Assembly (NCBI GenBank): GCA_000824845.1
Contig: CCNC01000147.1
Coordinates: 1 to 44,730 of the forward strand
Reading direction: 5' to 3'
DNA length: 44,730 nucleotides
Source: Mesorhizobium sp. ORS 3359
Lineage (GTDB): Bacteria; Pseudomonadota; Alphaproteobacteria; Rhizobiales; Rhizobiaceae
Made by a program: the position numbers and the translations under genes. This document shows positions 1 to 8,271 of the stretch, piece after piece (within the stretch, counting starts at the first letter, position 1; every line of letters begins with the position of its first letter). Below the pieces are notes generated by a model. It had not been told where the DNA came from. It worked only from the letters and a program-made list of their open reading frames with translations, and made no database searches.

Positions 1-16
1 TGTGCTCTTCCGATCT
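1..16. other. Illumina adapter remnant at contig edge
   Basis: The first 16 bases, TGTGCTCTTCCGATCT, are identical to the 3' end of the standard Illumina read-2 adapter. Natural sequence appears to start at base 17. The apparent initiator and first residues of the sigma-factor frame that opens at base 2 are therefore adapter-derived. Confidence 0.93.
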
Positions 17-1213
17 CGCCAGAGCTACGGCAAGCTGGTCGCCTATCTCGCGGCCCGCATGCGCGACGTCGCCGGCGCCGAGGACGCACTGGCCGATGCC
101 TTCGCCGCCGCGCTGGAGCGCTGGCCGCGAAGCGGCGTGCCGGCGCAGCCGGAAGCCTGGCTGCTCGCGGTGGCGCGCCGGCGCGACGTCGACGCCGTGC
201 GGCGACGGCTGACCGGCGAGGCGGCGCGCGATCATCTGCAGCTGATTGCCGAGGAGATGGAGGCGCGCATGAGCGGCGAGGAGCTGCCCGACGACCGGTT
301 GCGGCTGATGTTCGCCTGCGCCCATCCGGCGATCGAGGCCAGCGTGCGCGCGCCGCTGATCCTGCAGACGATCCTCGGCTTCGACGCCGCGACGATCGCC
401 TCGGCCTTCCTGGTCTCGCCGGCGACGATGGGCCAGCGGCTGGTGCGCGCCAAGGCACGCATCCGCGAGACCGGGATTCCGTTCCGCGTGCCAGAACAGG
501 CGGAGCTGGGCGAGCGGCTGAGCACGGTGCTCGAAGCGATCTACGCGACCTTCGCCGAAGGCTGGTCGGATGCGACCGGCACCGACAGCCGCCGGCGCAA
601 CCTCGCCGGCGAAGGCATCTGGCTCGGACGGCTGGTCGCCTCGCTGATGCCGGACGAGCCGGAGGCGCTGGGACTGCTGGCGCTGATGCTGTTCGCCGAG
701 GCGCGCCGCTCGGCACGGCGCGGCCCGGATGGAGACTTCGTGCCTTTGGCCGAACAGGATATCGCGCTCTGGGACGACCGCCTGATCGACGAGGCGGAGG
801 CCTTGCTGGCGGGCGCCGCGCAAACGGGCATCATCGGCCGCTACCAGCTCGAGGCCGCCGTGCAGTCCGCCCACACGGCGCGCCGGCGCGGCAGCGGCAC
901 GGACTGGGCGGCCATCCGCCAGCTTTACGACGCGCTGCTTTCCGTCGCCGGCTCACCGGTGGTGGCGATCAACCGTGCGGTGGCCATCGCCGAAACCGAG
1001 GGTGCAACAGCCGGGCTGGCGGCGCTCTATGTGCTGGGCGACGACAAGCGGCTGCAGGACTACCAGCCCTATTGGGCCGCCCGCGCCGGGCTGTTGGCCA
1101 GGCTCGGCAATACGAAGCAGGCGGCGCAGGCCTACGATCAGGCGATCGGCCTCGAGCGCGACCCGGCGCTGCGGCGTTTCCTGCAGGGCGAGAAGGCGAA
1201 GCTTGTTAGTTAG
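17..1213 (+). CDS. ECF sigma factor with C-terminal extension (ECF42-like), 5' truncated
   Basis: Extracytoplasmic-function RNA polymerase sigma factor missing its N-terminus at the contig edge. The visible part begins in the sigma region 2 core (SYGKLVAYLA, then a DVAGAEDALADAF segment), continues with the PEAWLLAVARRR motif typical of this group, a region 4 helix-turn-helix (about residues 110-160), and a long helical, TPR-like C-terminal domain of roughly 220 residues. The AINRAVAIAE segment and repeat-like end (QAAQAYDQAIGLERDP) fit the ECF42/DUF6596 group. Members of that group are normally encoded beside YCII/DGPF proteins rather than an anti-sigma factor; such a partner would lie upstream, outside the window. 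A RIME-like palindrome follows the stop codon. The family call is firm; the regulon is unknown. Confidence 0.85.
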   Translation, partial: RQSYGKLVAYLAARMRDVAGAEDALADAFAAALERWPRSGVPAQPEAWLLAVARRRDVDAVRRRLTGEAARDHLQLIAEEMEARMSGEELPDDRLRLMFACAHPAIEASVRAPLILQTILGFDAATIASAFLVSPATMGQRLVRAKARIRETGIPFRVPEQAELGERLSTVLEAIYATFAEGWSDATGTDSRRRNLAGEGIWLGRLVASLMPDEPEALGLLALMLFAEARRSARRGPDGDFVPLAEQDIALWDDRLIDEAEALLAGAAQTGIIGRYQLEAAVQSAHTARRRGSGTDWAAIRQLYDALLSVAGSPVVAINRAVAIAETEGATAGLAALYVLGDDKRLQDYQPYWAARAGLLARLGNTKQAAQAYDQAIGLERDPALRRFLQGEKAKLVS

Positions 1214-1236
1214 GCAAACTGTTGAGGCTGGAGGGA

Positions 1237-1398
1237 CAGCGCCCCCCTCTGTCCTGCCGGACATCTCCCCCACAAGGGGGGAGATTGGCCGTCGCGTCGG
1301 CTTTCGCCAATCTTCGACGTTGTAAAATCGAACAAGGCGCCGAAGCTGCTAATCTCCCCCTATGTGGGGGAGATGCCCGGCAGGGCAGAGGGGGCGCG
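1237..1398. repeat. RIME-like intergenic palindrome, copy 1
   Basis: Two inverted arms (one containing CTCTGTCCTGCCGGACATCT, the other ending in the complementary GGGCAGAGGGGGCGC) flank a variable middle. Inner half-arms carry the paired CTCCCCC/GGGGGAG hairpins. The same arms recur at 39346-39512 around a different middle. The architecture matches rhizobial intergenic mosaic elements. It lies between the convergent sigma-factor and cysK genes, where it could act as a transcription end. Confidence 0.75.
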
Positions 1399-1428
1399 AA
1401 GAATCTCGGCGCTGGGGCTTTTGCGCGC

Positions 1429-2409
1429 CTACGCCCCCAGCCCGTCGAACAGGATGGTCGAGAGATAGCGCTCGGCGAAGGAGGGGATGACGACGACAAG
1501 GTTCTTGCCCTTGTTCTCCGGCCGCGAGCCGACGACGATGGCCGCCTGGAGCGCCGCGCCCGAGGAGATGCCGACCGGCACGCCTTCGAGGCGCGCGACC
1601 AGGCGCGCATTGGCGACCGAATCCTCGTTCGACACCCTGACGATCTCGTCATAGACGGACGTGTCGAGGATCTTCGGCGCGAAGCCGGCGCCAATACCCT
1701 GGATCTTGTGCGGACCGGGCTGACCGCCGGACAGAACCGGGGAAGCCTCCGGCTCGACCGCCACGATATGCACCGAGGGCTTGCGCTTCTTCAGCACCTG
1801 GCCGACGCCCGTGATGGTGCCGCCGGTGCCGATGCCGGCGACGAAGATATCGACCTCGCCATTGGTGTCGTTCCAGATCTCCTCGGCCGTGGTGCGGCGG
1901 TGGATTTCGGGATTGGCCGGGTTCTCGAACTGCTGCGGGATGATGGCGTTGGGCAGCGTTGCGGCAAGCTCGTCGGCCTTGGCGATGGCGCCCTTCATGC
2001 CCTTCGGCCCCTCGGTCAGCACCAACTCGGCGCCGAGCAGCGCCAGCATCTTGCGGCGCTCGACCGACATGGTCTCCGGCATGGTGAGGATCAGCTTGTA
2101 GCCCTTGGCGGCGGCGGCAAAGGCGAGCGCGATGCCGGTGTTGCCGGAGGTCGGCTCGATCAGCGTGGTCTTGCCGGGCGCGATCTTGCCTGCCGCCTCG
2201 AGCGCCTCGATCATGGCGACGCCGATGCGGTCCTTGACCGAAGCGATCGGGTTGAAAAATTCGAGCTTGGCCATCAGGTTCGCGACGATGCCCTTCTCCC
2301 TGGCGAACTTGTCCAGCCTGACCAGCGGCGTGTCGCCAATCGTCTCCGTGATCGAATTGAAGACGCGGCCGCGGCCGGGCACGCGCGCGGAGGTGACGGG
2401 CTTGTTCAT
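1429..2409 (-). CDS. cysK: Cysteine synthase A (O-acetylserine sulfhydrylase)
   Basis: Makes L-cysteine from O-acetylserine and sulfide, the last step of assimilatory cysteine synthesis; cytosolic PLP enzyme of fold type II. The PLP lysine lies in NPIASVKDRIG (about K59). The phosphate/substrate loop PTSGNTG and the glycine-rich GIGTGGTITG loop are both present. The length of 326 residues is normal for CysK, and there are no CBS domains, unlike the related enzyme at 37647-39080. The start at 2409 (MNKPVTS) is chosen over an ATG 33 bases upstream because GGGAG sits 8 bases before it. It stands alone on the minus strand, convergent with the sigma-factor gene. Confidence 0.95.
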   Translation of the reverse strand: MNKPVTSARVPGRGRVFNSITETIGDTPLVRLDKFAREKGIVANLMAKLEFFNPIASVKDRIGVAMIEALEAAGKIAPGKTTLIEPTSGNTGIALAFAAAAKGYKLILTMPETMSVERRKMLALLGAELVLTEGPKGMKGAIAKADELAATLPNAIIPQQFENPANPEIHRRTTAEEIWNDTNGEVDIFVAGIGTGGTITGVGQVLKKRKPSVHIVAVEPEASPVLSGGQPGPHKIQGIGAGFAPKILDTSVYDEIVRVSNEDSVANARLVARLEGVPVGISSGAALQAAIVVGSRPENKGKNLVVVIPSFAERYLSTILFDGLGA

Positions 2410-2599
2410 TTTGGTTCGCTCCCAGGGCAATGGCATAGGCAAAACAGAATAGGGCTTTCAGCCGCGCAAGATAGGCCGGCCACCGAAAATATCCGAGTGG
2501 GGCGGTTGCTGAAAAGCGCGCCGCAGCGGAAATGCATTTTCCGCTGCAGTGGGTTTCAGGAATGGTTTGGCTGAATCCAGGACCGGTTGAGATGGAAGC

Positions 2600-3217
2600 T
2601 TACTGGCGGGCCGCGATCGCGGCCGCCGCGCCCATCATGAAGCCGGCTGCGGTGCGGTTCAGCACCTTCAGCGCGCGCGGCGATTTCAGGAACCAGCGCG
2701 CCTTGGCCGCCAAGGCCAGATAAGGCACCAGCACCACGAACAGCACCACCACGGTGAGCATCGCCAAAATGGCGTAGTCGGCGAGCGTGATCGTCTTCAG
2801 ATCGACGATGGTCGGCGTAATGGCGAGATAGAAGATCATCGTCTTCGGATTGCCCAGCGTCACCGTCAGCCCGGCGATGAGGCTCGACAGCAGCCCGCCC
2901 CGGGCCTTGCGCGCCTCGACGGTCTCGGGCGTGATACCGCTGGTCCAGAAGCGCCAGGCGAGGAAGGCGAGATAGGCGACGCCAGCCCACTTGATGGCGA
3001 GGAAGACCATGCCGAAGGTCTGGGCGACGAAGGCGAGACCGAGCACCACGGCGGTGAGATAGGTGAGGTCGCCGAGCATCAGGCCGAATGACATGGCAAG
3101 CGAGGAGCGGAAGCCGGAGCCGAGCGCGCGGGCGACCAGCGCCGTGACGCCGGGGCCCGGAATGGCGGCGGCGACGCCGAGGGCTGCGCTGTAAGCGAGG
3201 AATCCGGTGAGTGTCAT
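2600..3217 (-). CDS. LysE/RhtB-family amino-acid exporter
   Basis: Inner-membrane efflux protein of 205 residues. The family exports amino acids or their analogues; the substrate here cannot be told from sequence. The N-terminus is the usual family start: a first hydrophobic helix ending in AAAIPGPGVTALVARALG, matching the conserved PGP signature. Further predicted helices lie at about 37-65, 67-88, 115-140, 145-172 and near the C-terminus, consistent with the six hydrophobic segments of the family. The NPKTMIFYLA stretch (about residues 127-136) is also conserved. It is monocistronic as far as can be seen, with a palindromic repeat upstream at 3303-3450. Confidence 0.9.
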   Translation of the reverse strand: MTLTGFLAYSAALGVAAAIPGPGVTALVARALGSGFRSSLAMSFGLMLGDLTYLTAVVLGLAFVAQTFGMVFLAIKWAGVAYLAFLAWRFWTSGITPETVEARKARGGLLSSLIAGLTVTLGNPKTMIFYLAITPTIVDLKTITLADYAILAMLTVVVLFVVLVPYLALAAKARWFLKSPRALKVLNRTAAGFMMGAAAAIAARQ

Positions 3218-3302
3218 GGTTTTGGGTTCCGAGATCGGATGCGTCTATTGCACGAAACCGAACGGGAATGAATTCGCTATGGGGCAGATTCGTTTGCGCC
3301 AG

Positions 3303-3450
3303 CCCGCTCATCCGGCCGCTTCGCGGCCACCTTCTCCCCGAGGGGAGAAGAGGTTGGCGCCGGCGCTCGCCTGCTCCTCTCCCCTTGGGGAGAGGTCGGA
3401 TTGCCCCGAAATGCCCTTCGCAATTCGGTTGGCAATCCGGGTGAGGGGGC
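3303..3450. repeat. Dispersed intergenic palindrome (CTTCTCCCC family), copy 1
   Basis: Starts CTCATCCGGCCGCTTCGCGG, holds a CTTCTCCCC..GGGGAGAAG hairpin and a CTCTCCCC..GGGGAGAGG hairpin, and ends in GGTGAGGGGG, complementary to the start. A close relative sits at 11555-11688. It lies between the LysE and sorbosone-dehydrogenase-like genes. Confidence 0.75.
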
Positions 3451-3482
3451 CCTCGACGCAGGGACGAACGCCCGACCACCGC

Positions 3483-4817
3483 TTACCCACCATACGTCAC
3501 ACGCCAGATCGTACCGTTGCCGTCCTCGGTGAGGATCAGCGCGCCGTCCTTGGCCACGGCGACCCCCACCGGGCGGCCCCAGACCGCGTCGTCGGATATG
3601 ACGAAGCCGGTGGCGAAGTCGTCATACTCGCCGGTCGGCTTGCCGTCCTTGAACCGCAGCCGCACCACCTTGTAGCCGGTGCGGACATTGCGGTTCCACG
3701 AGCCGTGCAGGGTGACGAAGGCGTCGCCTTTATAGTCAACCGGGAAGTTGCCGCCATCGTAAAAGGCGATGTTGAGCGGCGCCGAATGCGCCTGGATCAG
3801 CACGTCGGGCATCGTGACCTTGCCCGCGAGATCGGGGCGCGCGCCCTCGTGGCGCGGGTCCTCATTGCTGCCGATATAATACCAGGGCCAGCCGTAGAAG
3901 GCGCCTTCCTTCACGGCGGTCGCATACTCGAAAGGGACATTGTCGCCAAGCTCGTCGCGCTCGTTGACGACGCACCAGAGCGCGCCGGTCGCCGGCTGCA
4001 CGCCCATGCCGGAGCAGTTGCGCAGGCCGGTGGCGACGGTCCTGCGGTTGCTGCCGTCGGGGTCGAAGGCGAGCACATCGGCGCGGCCTTCCTCCGGACC
4101 CCAGGCCTCGCCCAGCGGCTGCGATTGCGCCCACGCCTCGACACCACCCTTCGGCTTCGCTCCCATATCCTCGGCGATGTTGGAGCCGGAGCCGACCGAC
4201 AAATAGAGAGTCTTGCCGTCGGGCGCGAAGGCGATGTCGCGCGTCCAATGATGGCTGGCGGGGATTTTCGCGACGATGGTCTCCGGCTTGGCGGACGCTT
4301 CGAGATCGCCGTCGCGATAGGGGAAGCGCACGACGCTGTTGCTGTTGGCCACATAGACCCATTGCGGCTTGTCGCCCGGCGGATAGAAGGCGATGCCATA
4401 GGGCCGGGTCAGGCCCTTGGCGAAGATCGAGGTCTCGGCAGGCTTCGCGCTGCCGTCGGCCAGGCGATAGACGCGGACCTGGTTCGCCCGGCTGTCGGCG
4501 ACGAAGAGGTCGCCGTTCGGCGCCACGCGGACCACGCGTGGACTGTCGATACCCGACGCGACCAGCTCGGCGGAAAAGCCCGGCGGAAGCTGTGGCTTCG
4601 CGCCCTCCGGGCGATCGGTGACGCCGCCGCCATTCGAGGCGGACTCCGCCACATCGGGTTTCGGCTGATCTTGCGGCTTCAGCAGCCGACGCACGCCCGG
4701 ACGATCGGCTTTCCAGTCGCCGAAGGCCTTTTCGCCGCTGAGCAAGGGGGCCTGCTGCGCAAAGGCATCGGTGGCGAGAATCAAGGCAATGCCCGCAAGG
4801 CCGGCGATCCGTATCAT
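3483..4817 (-). CDS. Secreted PQQ-dependent sugar (sorbosone) dehydrogenase-like protein
   Basis: A 444-residue periplasmic beta-propeller protein of the L-sorbosone dehydrogenase/soluble glucose dehydrogenase superfamily. A signal peptide covers about residues 1-20 (hydrophobic core LAGIALILATDAFA, cleavage before QQ). A linker of about 60 residues precedes propeller blades with repeated NGDLFVADS, GIAFYPPG, DGKTLYLSVGSGSN, DVLAFDPDG and GVAVAKDGALILTEDGNGTI strands. Family members oxidise aldoses at the expense of PQQ, but many have no proven activity. No PQQ synthesis genes are in the window. GGAGA precedes the ATG. The fold call is solid; the substrate and PQQ use are inferred. Confidence 0.85.
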   Translation of the reverse strand: MIRIAGLAGIALILATDAFAQQAPLLSGEKAFGDWKADRPGVRRLLKPQDQPKPDVAESASNGGGVTDRPEGAKPQLPPGFSAELVASGIDSPRVVRVAPNGDLFVADSRANQVRVYRLADGSAKPAETSIFAKGLTRPYGIAFYPPGDKPQWVYVANSNSVVRFPYRDGDLEASAKPETIVAKIPASHHWTRDIAFAPDGKTLYLSVGSGSNIAEDMGAKPKGGVEAWAQSQPLGEAWGPEEGRADVLAFDPDGSNRRTVATGLRNCSGMGVQPATGALWCVVNERDELGDNVPFEYATAVKEGAFYGWPWYYIGSNEDPRHEGARPDLAGKVTMPDVLIQAHSAPLNIAFYDGGNFPVDYKGDAFVTLHGSWNRNVRTGYKVVRLRFKDGKPTGEYDDFATGFVISDDAVWGRPVGVAVAKDGALILTEDGNGTIWRVTYGG

Positions 4818-4934
4818 GCTGTTCTCCGTCGTCTGCCAATGCGCCTCGCTCGGTCAGGCGCTCCGAGCAGGACATATTGGGCAAACGACCGAAAAGAGAA
4901 GCTTGCGCACGCGGATTTGACGGAGCGCCGGAGC

Positions 4935-5132
4935 TTAGCTCTCCTCGGCATCCAGGTCGTCGTCGAGGCGCTTTTCCAGCTCGACGAGATCGGCCGGCAA
5001 GGGCAGGCCCATGGCGCGGAGCTCGCGCAATTTCTCGCGCAGCTGCTCTTGGATCTCGCGATCGTCCTCGGGCTGGTTGATCATTTCCTGAAGCAGGAGG
5101 TCGATCTGGGCCTTGATTGATTCCAGAGCCAT
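4935..5132 (-). CDS. Small acidic helical protein, unknown function
   Basis: A 65-residue protein with no family I can name. It is almost wholly charged and helical (repeated E, L, K, R, D), with no signal peptide or membrane segment, and could form a coiled coil. A perfect GGAGG six bases before the ATG and high third-position GC support real translation. It lies 71 bases downstream of hrcA on the same strand and may be cotranscribed. It is not grpE, the common neighbour of hrcA. Confidence 0.75.
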   Translation of the reverse strand: MALESIKAQIDLLLQEMINQPEDDREIQEQLREKLRELRAMGLPLPADLVELEKRLDDDLDAEES

Positions 5133-5203
5133 TTTTTCCTCCGCAGCGACTTTAGGTGTGTCGAGATTCCGGTCCGGCCGACCTCACCTGAATATCGATA
5201 CAC

Positions 5204-6301
5204 CTAACGAAGCATGCGCGAAATGAGCTGTGCGGTATAATCGACCATCGGGACGATGCGGGCGTAATTCAGCCGCGTCGGTCCGATGACGCCGAGCGCG
5301 CCGATGACGCGGGCGTCCTTGTCGCGATAGGGCGCGACGACCAGCGACGAGCCGGACAGCGAGAACAGCTTGTTCTCCGAACCGATGAAGATGCGTACGC
5401 CCGGCCCTTCCTCGGCGAGGTCGAGCAGCTGCAGCAGCCCGTCCTGCGTCTCCAGGTCCTCGAACAGATGGCGCAGCAGTTCGAGATCGGCCTGGGCGGT
5501 GACATTTTCCAGAAGGTTAGCGCGGCCGCGCACGATGAGGCGCGCCGGCAGGCCGCTTTCGGCGCCGGCCCAGACCGCCAGCCCCTTCTCGACCAGGTCC
5601 TGCGACAGCGTGTCGAGGGCGGATTTGGTTTCGTCCTTGATACGCGCGATCTCGGCGCGCGCCTCGGCAAGCGTGCGGCCCCTGATATGGGCGTTGAGGA
5701 AATTGGACGCCTCGTGCAGTTGCGACACGGTGGTGCCGGCGGGCAGGTCGACGACGCGGTTCTCGACATCGCCGTTCTGCGAAACCAGCACGGCAAGCGC
5801 CTTGGTGGGCTCGAGCTGGATGAATTCGATGTGCTTCAGCGCCACCTCGTTCTTGGAGGCGAGCACGAGGCCGGCGCCGCGCGACATGCCGGACAGCATC
5901 TGGCTGGCCTCGGTCAGCATATGCTCCAGCGTCGCGCCGGAGCCTGAGGCGCGCACCTGCGCCTCGATGATGCGGCGCTCGTCATCGGAAAGATCGCCGA
6001 GCTCCATGAAGGCGTCGACGAAGAAACGCAGGCCGGTCTGGGTCGGCAGGCGGCCGGCAGAAACATGCGGCGCGTAGATCAGCCCCAGATGCTCCAGGTC
6101 GCTCATCACGTTGCGGATGGTGGCCGGCGACAGCGAGGAGGGCAGGATGCGCGACAGGCTGCGCGAACCGACCGGCTCGCCGTCGCGCAGATAGGAATCG
6201 ACTATCCGCCGGAAAATATCGCGCGAGCGCATGTCGAGTGACTGAAGCACCGGCGACTGAACCCCGGGCGATTGCGACGTCGGATCGACTGGTCTGTTCA
6301 T
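5204..6301 (-). CDS. hrcA: Heat-inducible transcription repressor HrcA
   Basis: Repressor of class I heat-shock genes (groESL, and often dnaK/grpE) that binds CIRCE operators and is kept active by GroEL. The protein is 365 residues: an N-terminal winged helix (about 25-95) with the family signature YLRDGEPVGSRSLSR and SLSPATIRNVMSDLE, then HVSAGRLPTQTGLRFFVD, then the GAF-like dimerisation domain ending in GVIGPTRLNYARIVPMVDY. The open frame extends about 180 codons further upstream over rph, but the start at 6301 fits the family and follows a GGAGG 12 bases away. It is divergent from rph, a typical rhizobial arrangement. No CIRCE site is visible in the 148-bp divergent region, so autoregulation is not evident. 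grpE is not adjacent. Confidence 0.95.
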   Translation of the reverse strand: MNRPVDPTSQSPGVQSPVLQSLDMRSRDIFRRIVDSYLRDGEPVGSRSLSRILPSSLSPATIRNVMSDLEHLGLIYAPHVSAGRLPTQTGLRFFVDAFMELGDLSDDERRIIEAQVRASGSGATLEHMLTEASQMLSGMSRGAGLVLASKNEVALKHIEFIQLEPTKALAVLVSQNGDVENRVVDLPAGTTVSQLHEASNFLNAHIRGRTLAEARAEIARIKDETKSALDTLSQDLVEKGLAVWAGAESGLPARLIVRGRANLLENVTAQADLELLRHLFEDLETQDGLLQLLDLAEEGPGVRIFIGSENKLFSLSGSSLVVAPYRDKDARVIGALGVIGPTRLNYARIVPMVDYTAQLISRMLR

Positions 6302-6449
6302 TCCGGCGAGAAACCTCCTACCGGAAAGATATAGACTCCCGGTCGGCCCGCGCAACCCGCCCCGGCTCGCGCCCCCTTTTCCTTTGCGCGAGAGACTGCA
6401 TGCGTCTACAAGCCGCCAACGAATCCGGGAAAGAACAGAAAGAGCCTCG

Positions 6450-7166
6450 ATGCGCCCCTCCAAACGCCAAGCCGACGAAATGCGCGCCATCTCCTTCGAG
6501 CGCGGCGTGTCCAAGCATGCCGAAGGCTCGTGCCTGGTGAAGTTCGGCGACACGCATGTCTTGTGCACGGCGAGCCTTGAGGAAAAGGTGCCGGCCTGGA
6601 TGCGCAATTCCGGCAAGGGCTGGGTGACGGCCGAATATGGCATGCTGCCGCGCTCGACCGGCGAGCGCATGCGGCGCGAGGCCTCCGCCGGCAAGCAGGG
6701 CGGCCGCACGCTGGAGATCCAGCGGCTGATCGGCCGTTCGCTGCGCGCCGTGGTCGACCTGCAGGCGCTGGGCGAACAGCAGATCACCGTCGACTGCGAC
6801 GTGATCCAGGCCGATGGCGGCACCCGCACCGCCTCGATCACCGGCGGCTGGGTGGCGCTCTACGATTGCCTGCGCTGGATGGAAGCGCGCCAGATGGTCA
6901 GCGTCGCCAAGGTGCTGAAGGACCATGTCGCGGCGATCTCCTGCGGCATCCATGACGGCCAGCCGGTCATCGATCTCGATTACCTCGAGGATTCCTCGGC
7001 GGGCACCGACGCCAATTTCGTCATGACGGGCAAAGGCGGCATCGTCGAGATCCAGGGCACGGCCGAAGGCGAGCCGTTTTCCGAGGAGCAGTTCGCGGCG
7101 CTGATGGGCCTGGCCAAGAAGGGCATCTCGCGGCTGGTGAGCCTGCAGCAGATGGCGGTGGCGTAG
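6450..7166 (+). CDS. rph: Ribonuclease PH
   Basis: Phosphorolytic 3'-5' exoribonuclease that trims tRNA precursor 3' ends; a cytosolic hexamer. The length of 238 residues is exactly that expected. Family motifs are visible: MRPSKRQADEMR at the N-terminus, GDTHVLCTASLEEKVP, GWVTAEYGMLPRST, the phosphate-binding region RTLEIQRLIGRSLRAVVDL, and CDVIQADGGTRTASITGG. The start at 6450 is preferred to an upstream ATG at 6384 because the protein then begins as other RNase PH proteins do. It is the first gene of a plus-strand run, followed 8 bases after its stop by the VOC gene. Confidence 0.96.
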   Translation: MRPSKRQADEMRAISFERGVSKHAEGSCLVKFGDTHVLCTASLEEKVPAWMRNSGKGWVTAEYGMLPRSTGERMRREASAGKQGGRTLEIQRLIGRSLRAVVDLQALGEQQITVDCDVIQADGGTRTASITGGWVALYDCLRWMEARQMVSVAKVLKDHVAAISCGIHDGQPVIDLDYLEDSSAGTDANFVMTGKGGIVEIQGTAEGEPFSEEQFAALMGLAKKGISRLVSLQQMAVA

Positions 7167-7174
7167 GGTTTCCA

Positions 7175-7594
7175 ATGCCGAGCGTGAGACCCTCCGCAAT
7201 TTTGGAATCGGCCCTCTACGTCACAGACCTCGCTGCCGCCGAAGCGTTCTACCGCGGCATCATCGGCCTCGAAGCGGTGGGCAAGGTCGAAGGCCGCCAC
7301 GTCTTCTTCCGTTGCGGCGACGGCGTGCTGCTGCTCTTCAACGCGGAGGCGACGAAAATCCCGCCGGCGCCAGACGCTCGCCTGAAAGTGCCGCCGCATG
7401 GCACGGCCGGCGAGGGGCATCTCTGCTTTACGGCTACCGCCGACGAAATCGCCGCATGGCGCAAGCATCTCGCCGCCAACAACATCGCCATCGAAAGCGA
7501 TTTCGAATGGCCGCAGGGCGGGCATTCGATCTATATCCGCGACCCTTCGGGCAATTCGATCGAGTTCGCCGAGCCAAGGATCTGGGGTTTCTGA
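7175..7594 (+). CDS. VOC (glyoxalase/bleomycin-resistance) superfamily protein
   Basis: A 139-residue protein with two beta-alpha-beta-beta-beta modules: the first opens ILESALYVTDLAAAEAFYRG, the second ends YIRDPSGNSIEFAEP, the most conserved VOC motif. Candidate metal ligands are H in GEGHLCF and E in SIEFAE. The superfamily includes glyoxalases, dioxygenases and antibiotic-binding proteins, so no substrate can be given. Its TGA overlaps the rdgB start (TGATG), so the two are translationally coupled. Confidence 0.85.
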   Translation: MPSVRPSAILESALYVTDLAAAEAFYRGIIGLEAVGKVEGRHVFFRCGDGVLLLFNAEATKIPPAPDARLKVPPHGTAGEGHLCFTATADEIAAWRKHLAANNIAIESDFEWPQGGHSIYIRDPSGNSIEFAEPRIWGF

Positions 7595-8271
7595 TGAATT
7601 CTTTGAACGGCAAGAAGATCGTCGTCGCCAGCCACAATGCCGGCAAGCTGCGCGAATTCGCCGACCTGATGGCGCCGTTCGGCTTCGAGGCGAAATCGGC
7701 CAAGGAATACGGCCTGCCCGAGCCGGACGAGACCGGCACGACCTTCGAGGAGAACGCCTATATCAAGGCCTTCGCCGCCGCCAAGGCGACCGGCCTGCCG
7801 GCGCTGTCGGACGATTCCGGACTCTGCGTCGACGCGCTCGACGGCGCGCCGGGCGTCTATACCGCCAATTGGGCTGAAAAGCCGGATGGCTCGCGCGACT
7901 TCGGCATGGCCATGCAGAAGACGGAGACCGCGCTGCAGGAGGCCGGCGCGACCAAGCCTTCGCAGCGCACCGGCCGCTTCGTCGCCGTCATCTGCCTCGC
8001 CTTTCCGGATGGCGAGGCGGAATATTACCGGGGCGAGGCCGAGGGCACGCTGGTGTGGCCGCCGCGCGGCACTCTGGGCTTCGGCTACGATCCGGTCTTC
8101 CTGCCCAACGGCTTCGACAAGACTTTTGGCGAGATGAGCGCGGAAGAAAAACACGGCTGGAAGCCCGGCCAGGCGACGGCGCTTTCGCACCGCGCCCGCG
8201 CCTTCCAGAAATTCGCCGAAGCGCGATTGGATTTGGCCAGATTGGATCTGGCGCGATCAGGATCGGCATGA
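7594..8271 (+). CDS. rdgB: RdgB/HAM1 dITP/XTP pyrophosphatase
   Basis: House-cleaning nucleotide pyrophosphatase that hydrolyses dITP, ITP and XTP to monophosphates, keeping deaminated purines out of DNA and RNA. The 225 residues carry all family motifs: VVASHNAGKLREF at the N-terminus, TGTTFEENAYIKA, LSDDSGLCVDAL (catalytic/metal aspartates), GFGYDPVFLPNG and LSHRARAFQKF. The start at 7594 overlaps the previous stop by one base. The last residues are a short duplication (LDLARLDLAR), an unusual but harmless tail. Confidence 0.95.
   Translation: MNSLNGKKIVVASHNAGKLREFADLMAPFGFEAKSAKEYGLPEPDETGTTFEENAYIKAFAAAKATGLPALSDDSGLCVDALDGAPGVYTANWAEKPDGSRDFGMAMQKTETALQEAGATKPSQRTGRFVAVICLAFPDGEAEYYRGEAEGTLVWPPRGTLGFGYDPVFLPNGFDKTFGEMSAEEKHGWKPGQATALSHRARAFQKFAEARLDLARLDLARSGSA

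Noticed and set aside
1222..2574. Plus-strand open frame opposite cysK
   Set aside because: Shadow of cysK; its start is repeat sequence.
3207..5120. Plus-strand open frame of about 640 codons
   Set aside because: Antisense to the sorbosone-dehydrogenase-like gene and passing through a palindromic repeat; no domain.
6302..6449. Possible CIRCE operator in the hrcA-rph divergent region
   Set aside because: No TTAGCACTC/GAGTGCTAA pair is present on either strand.
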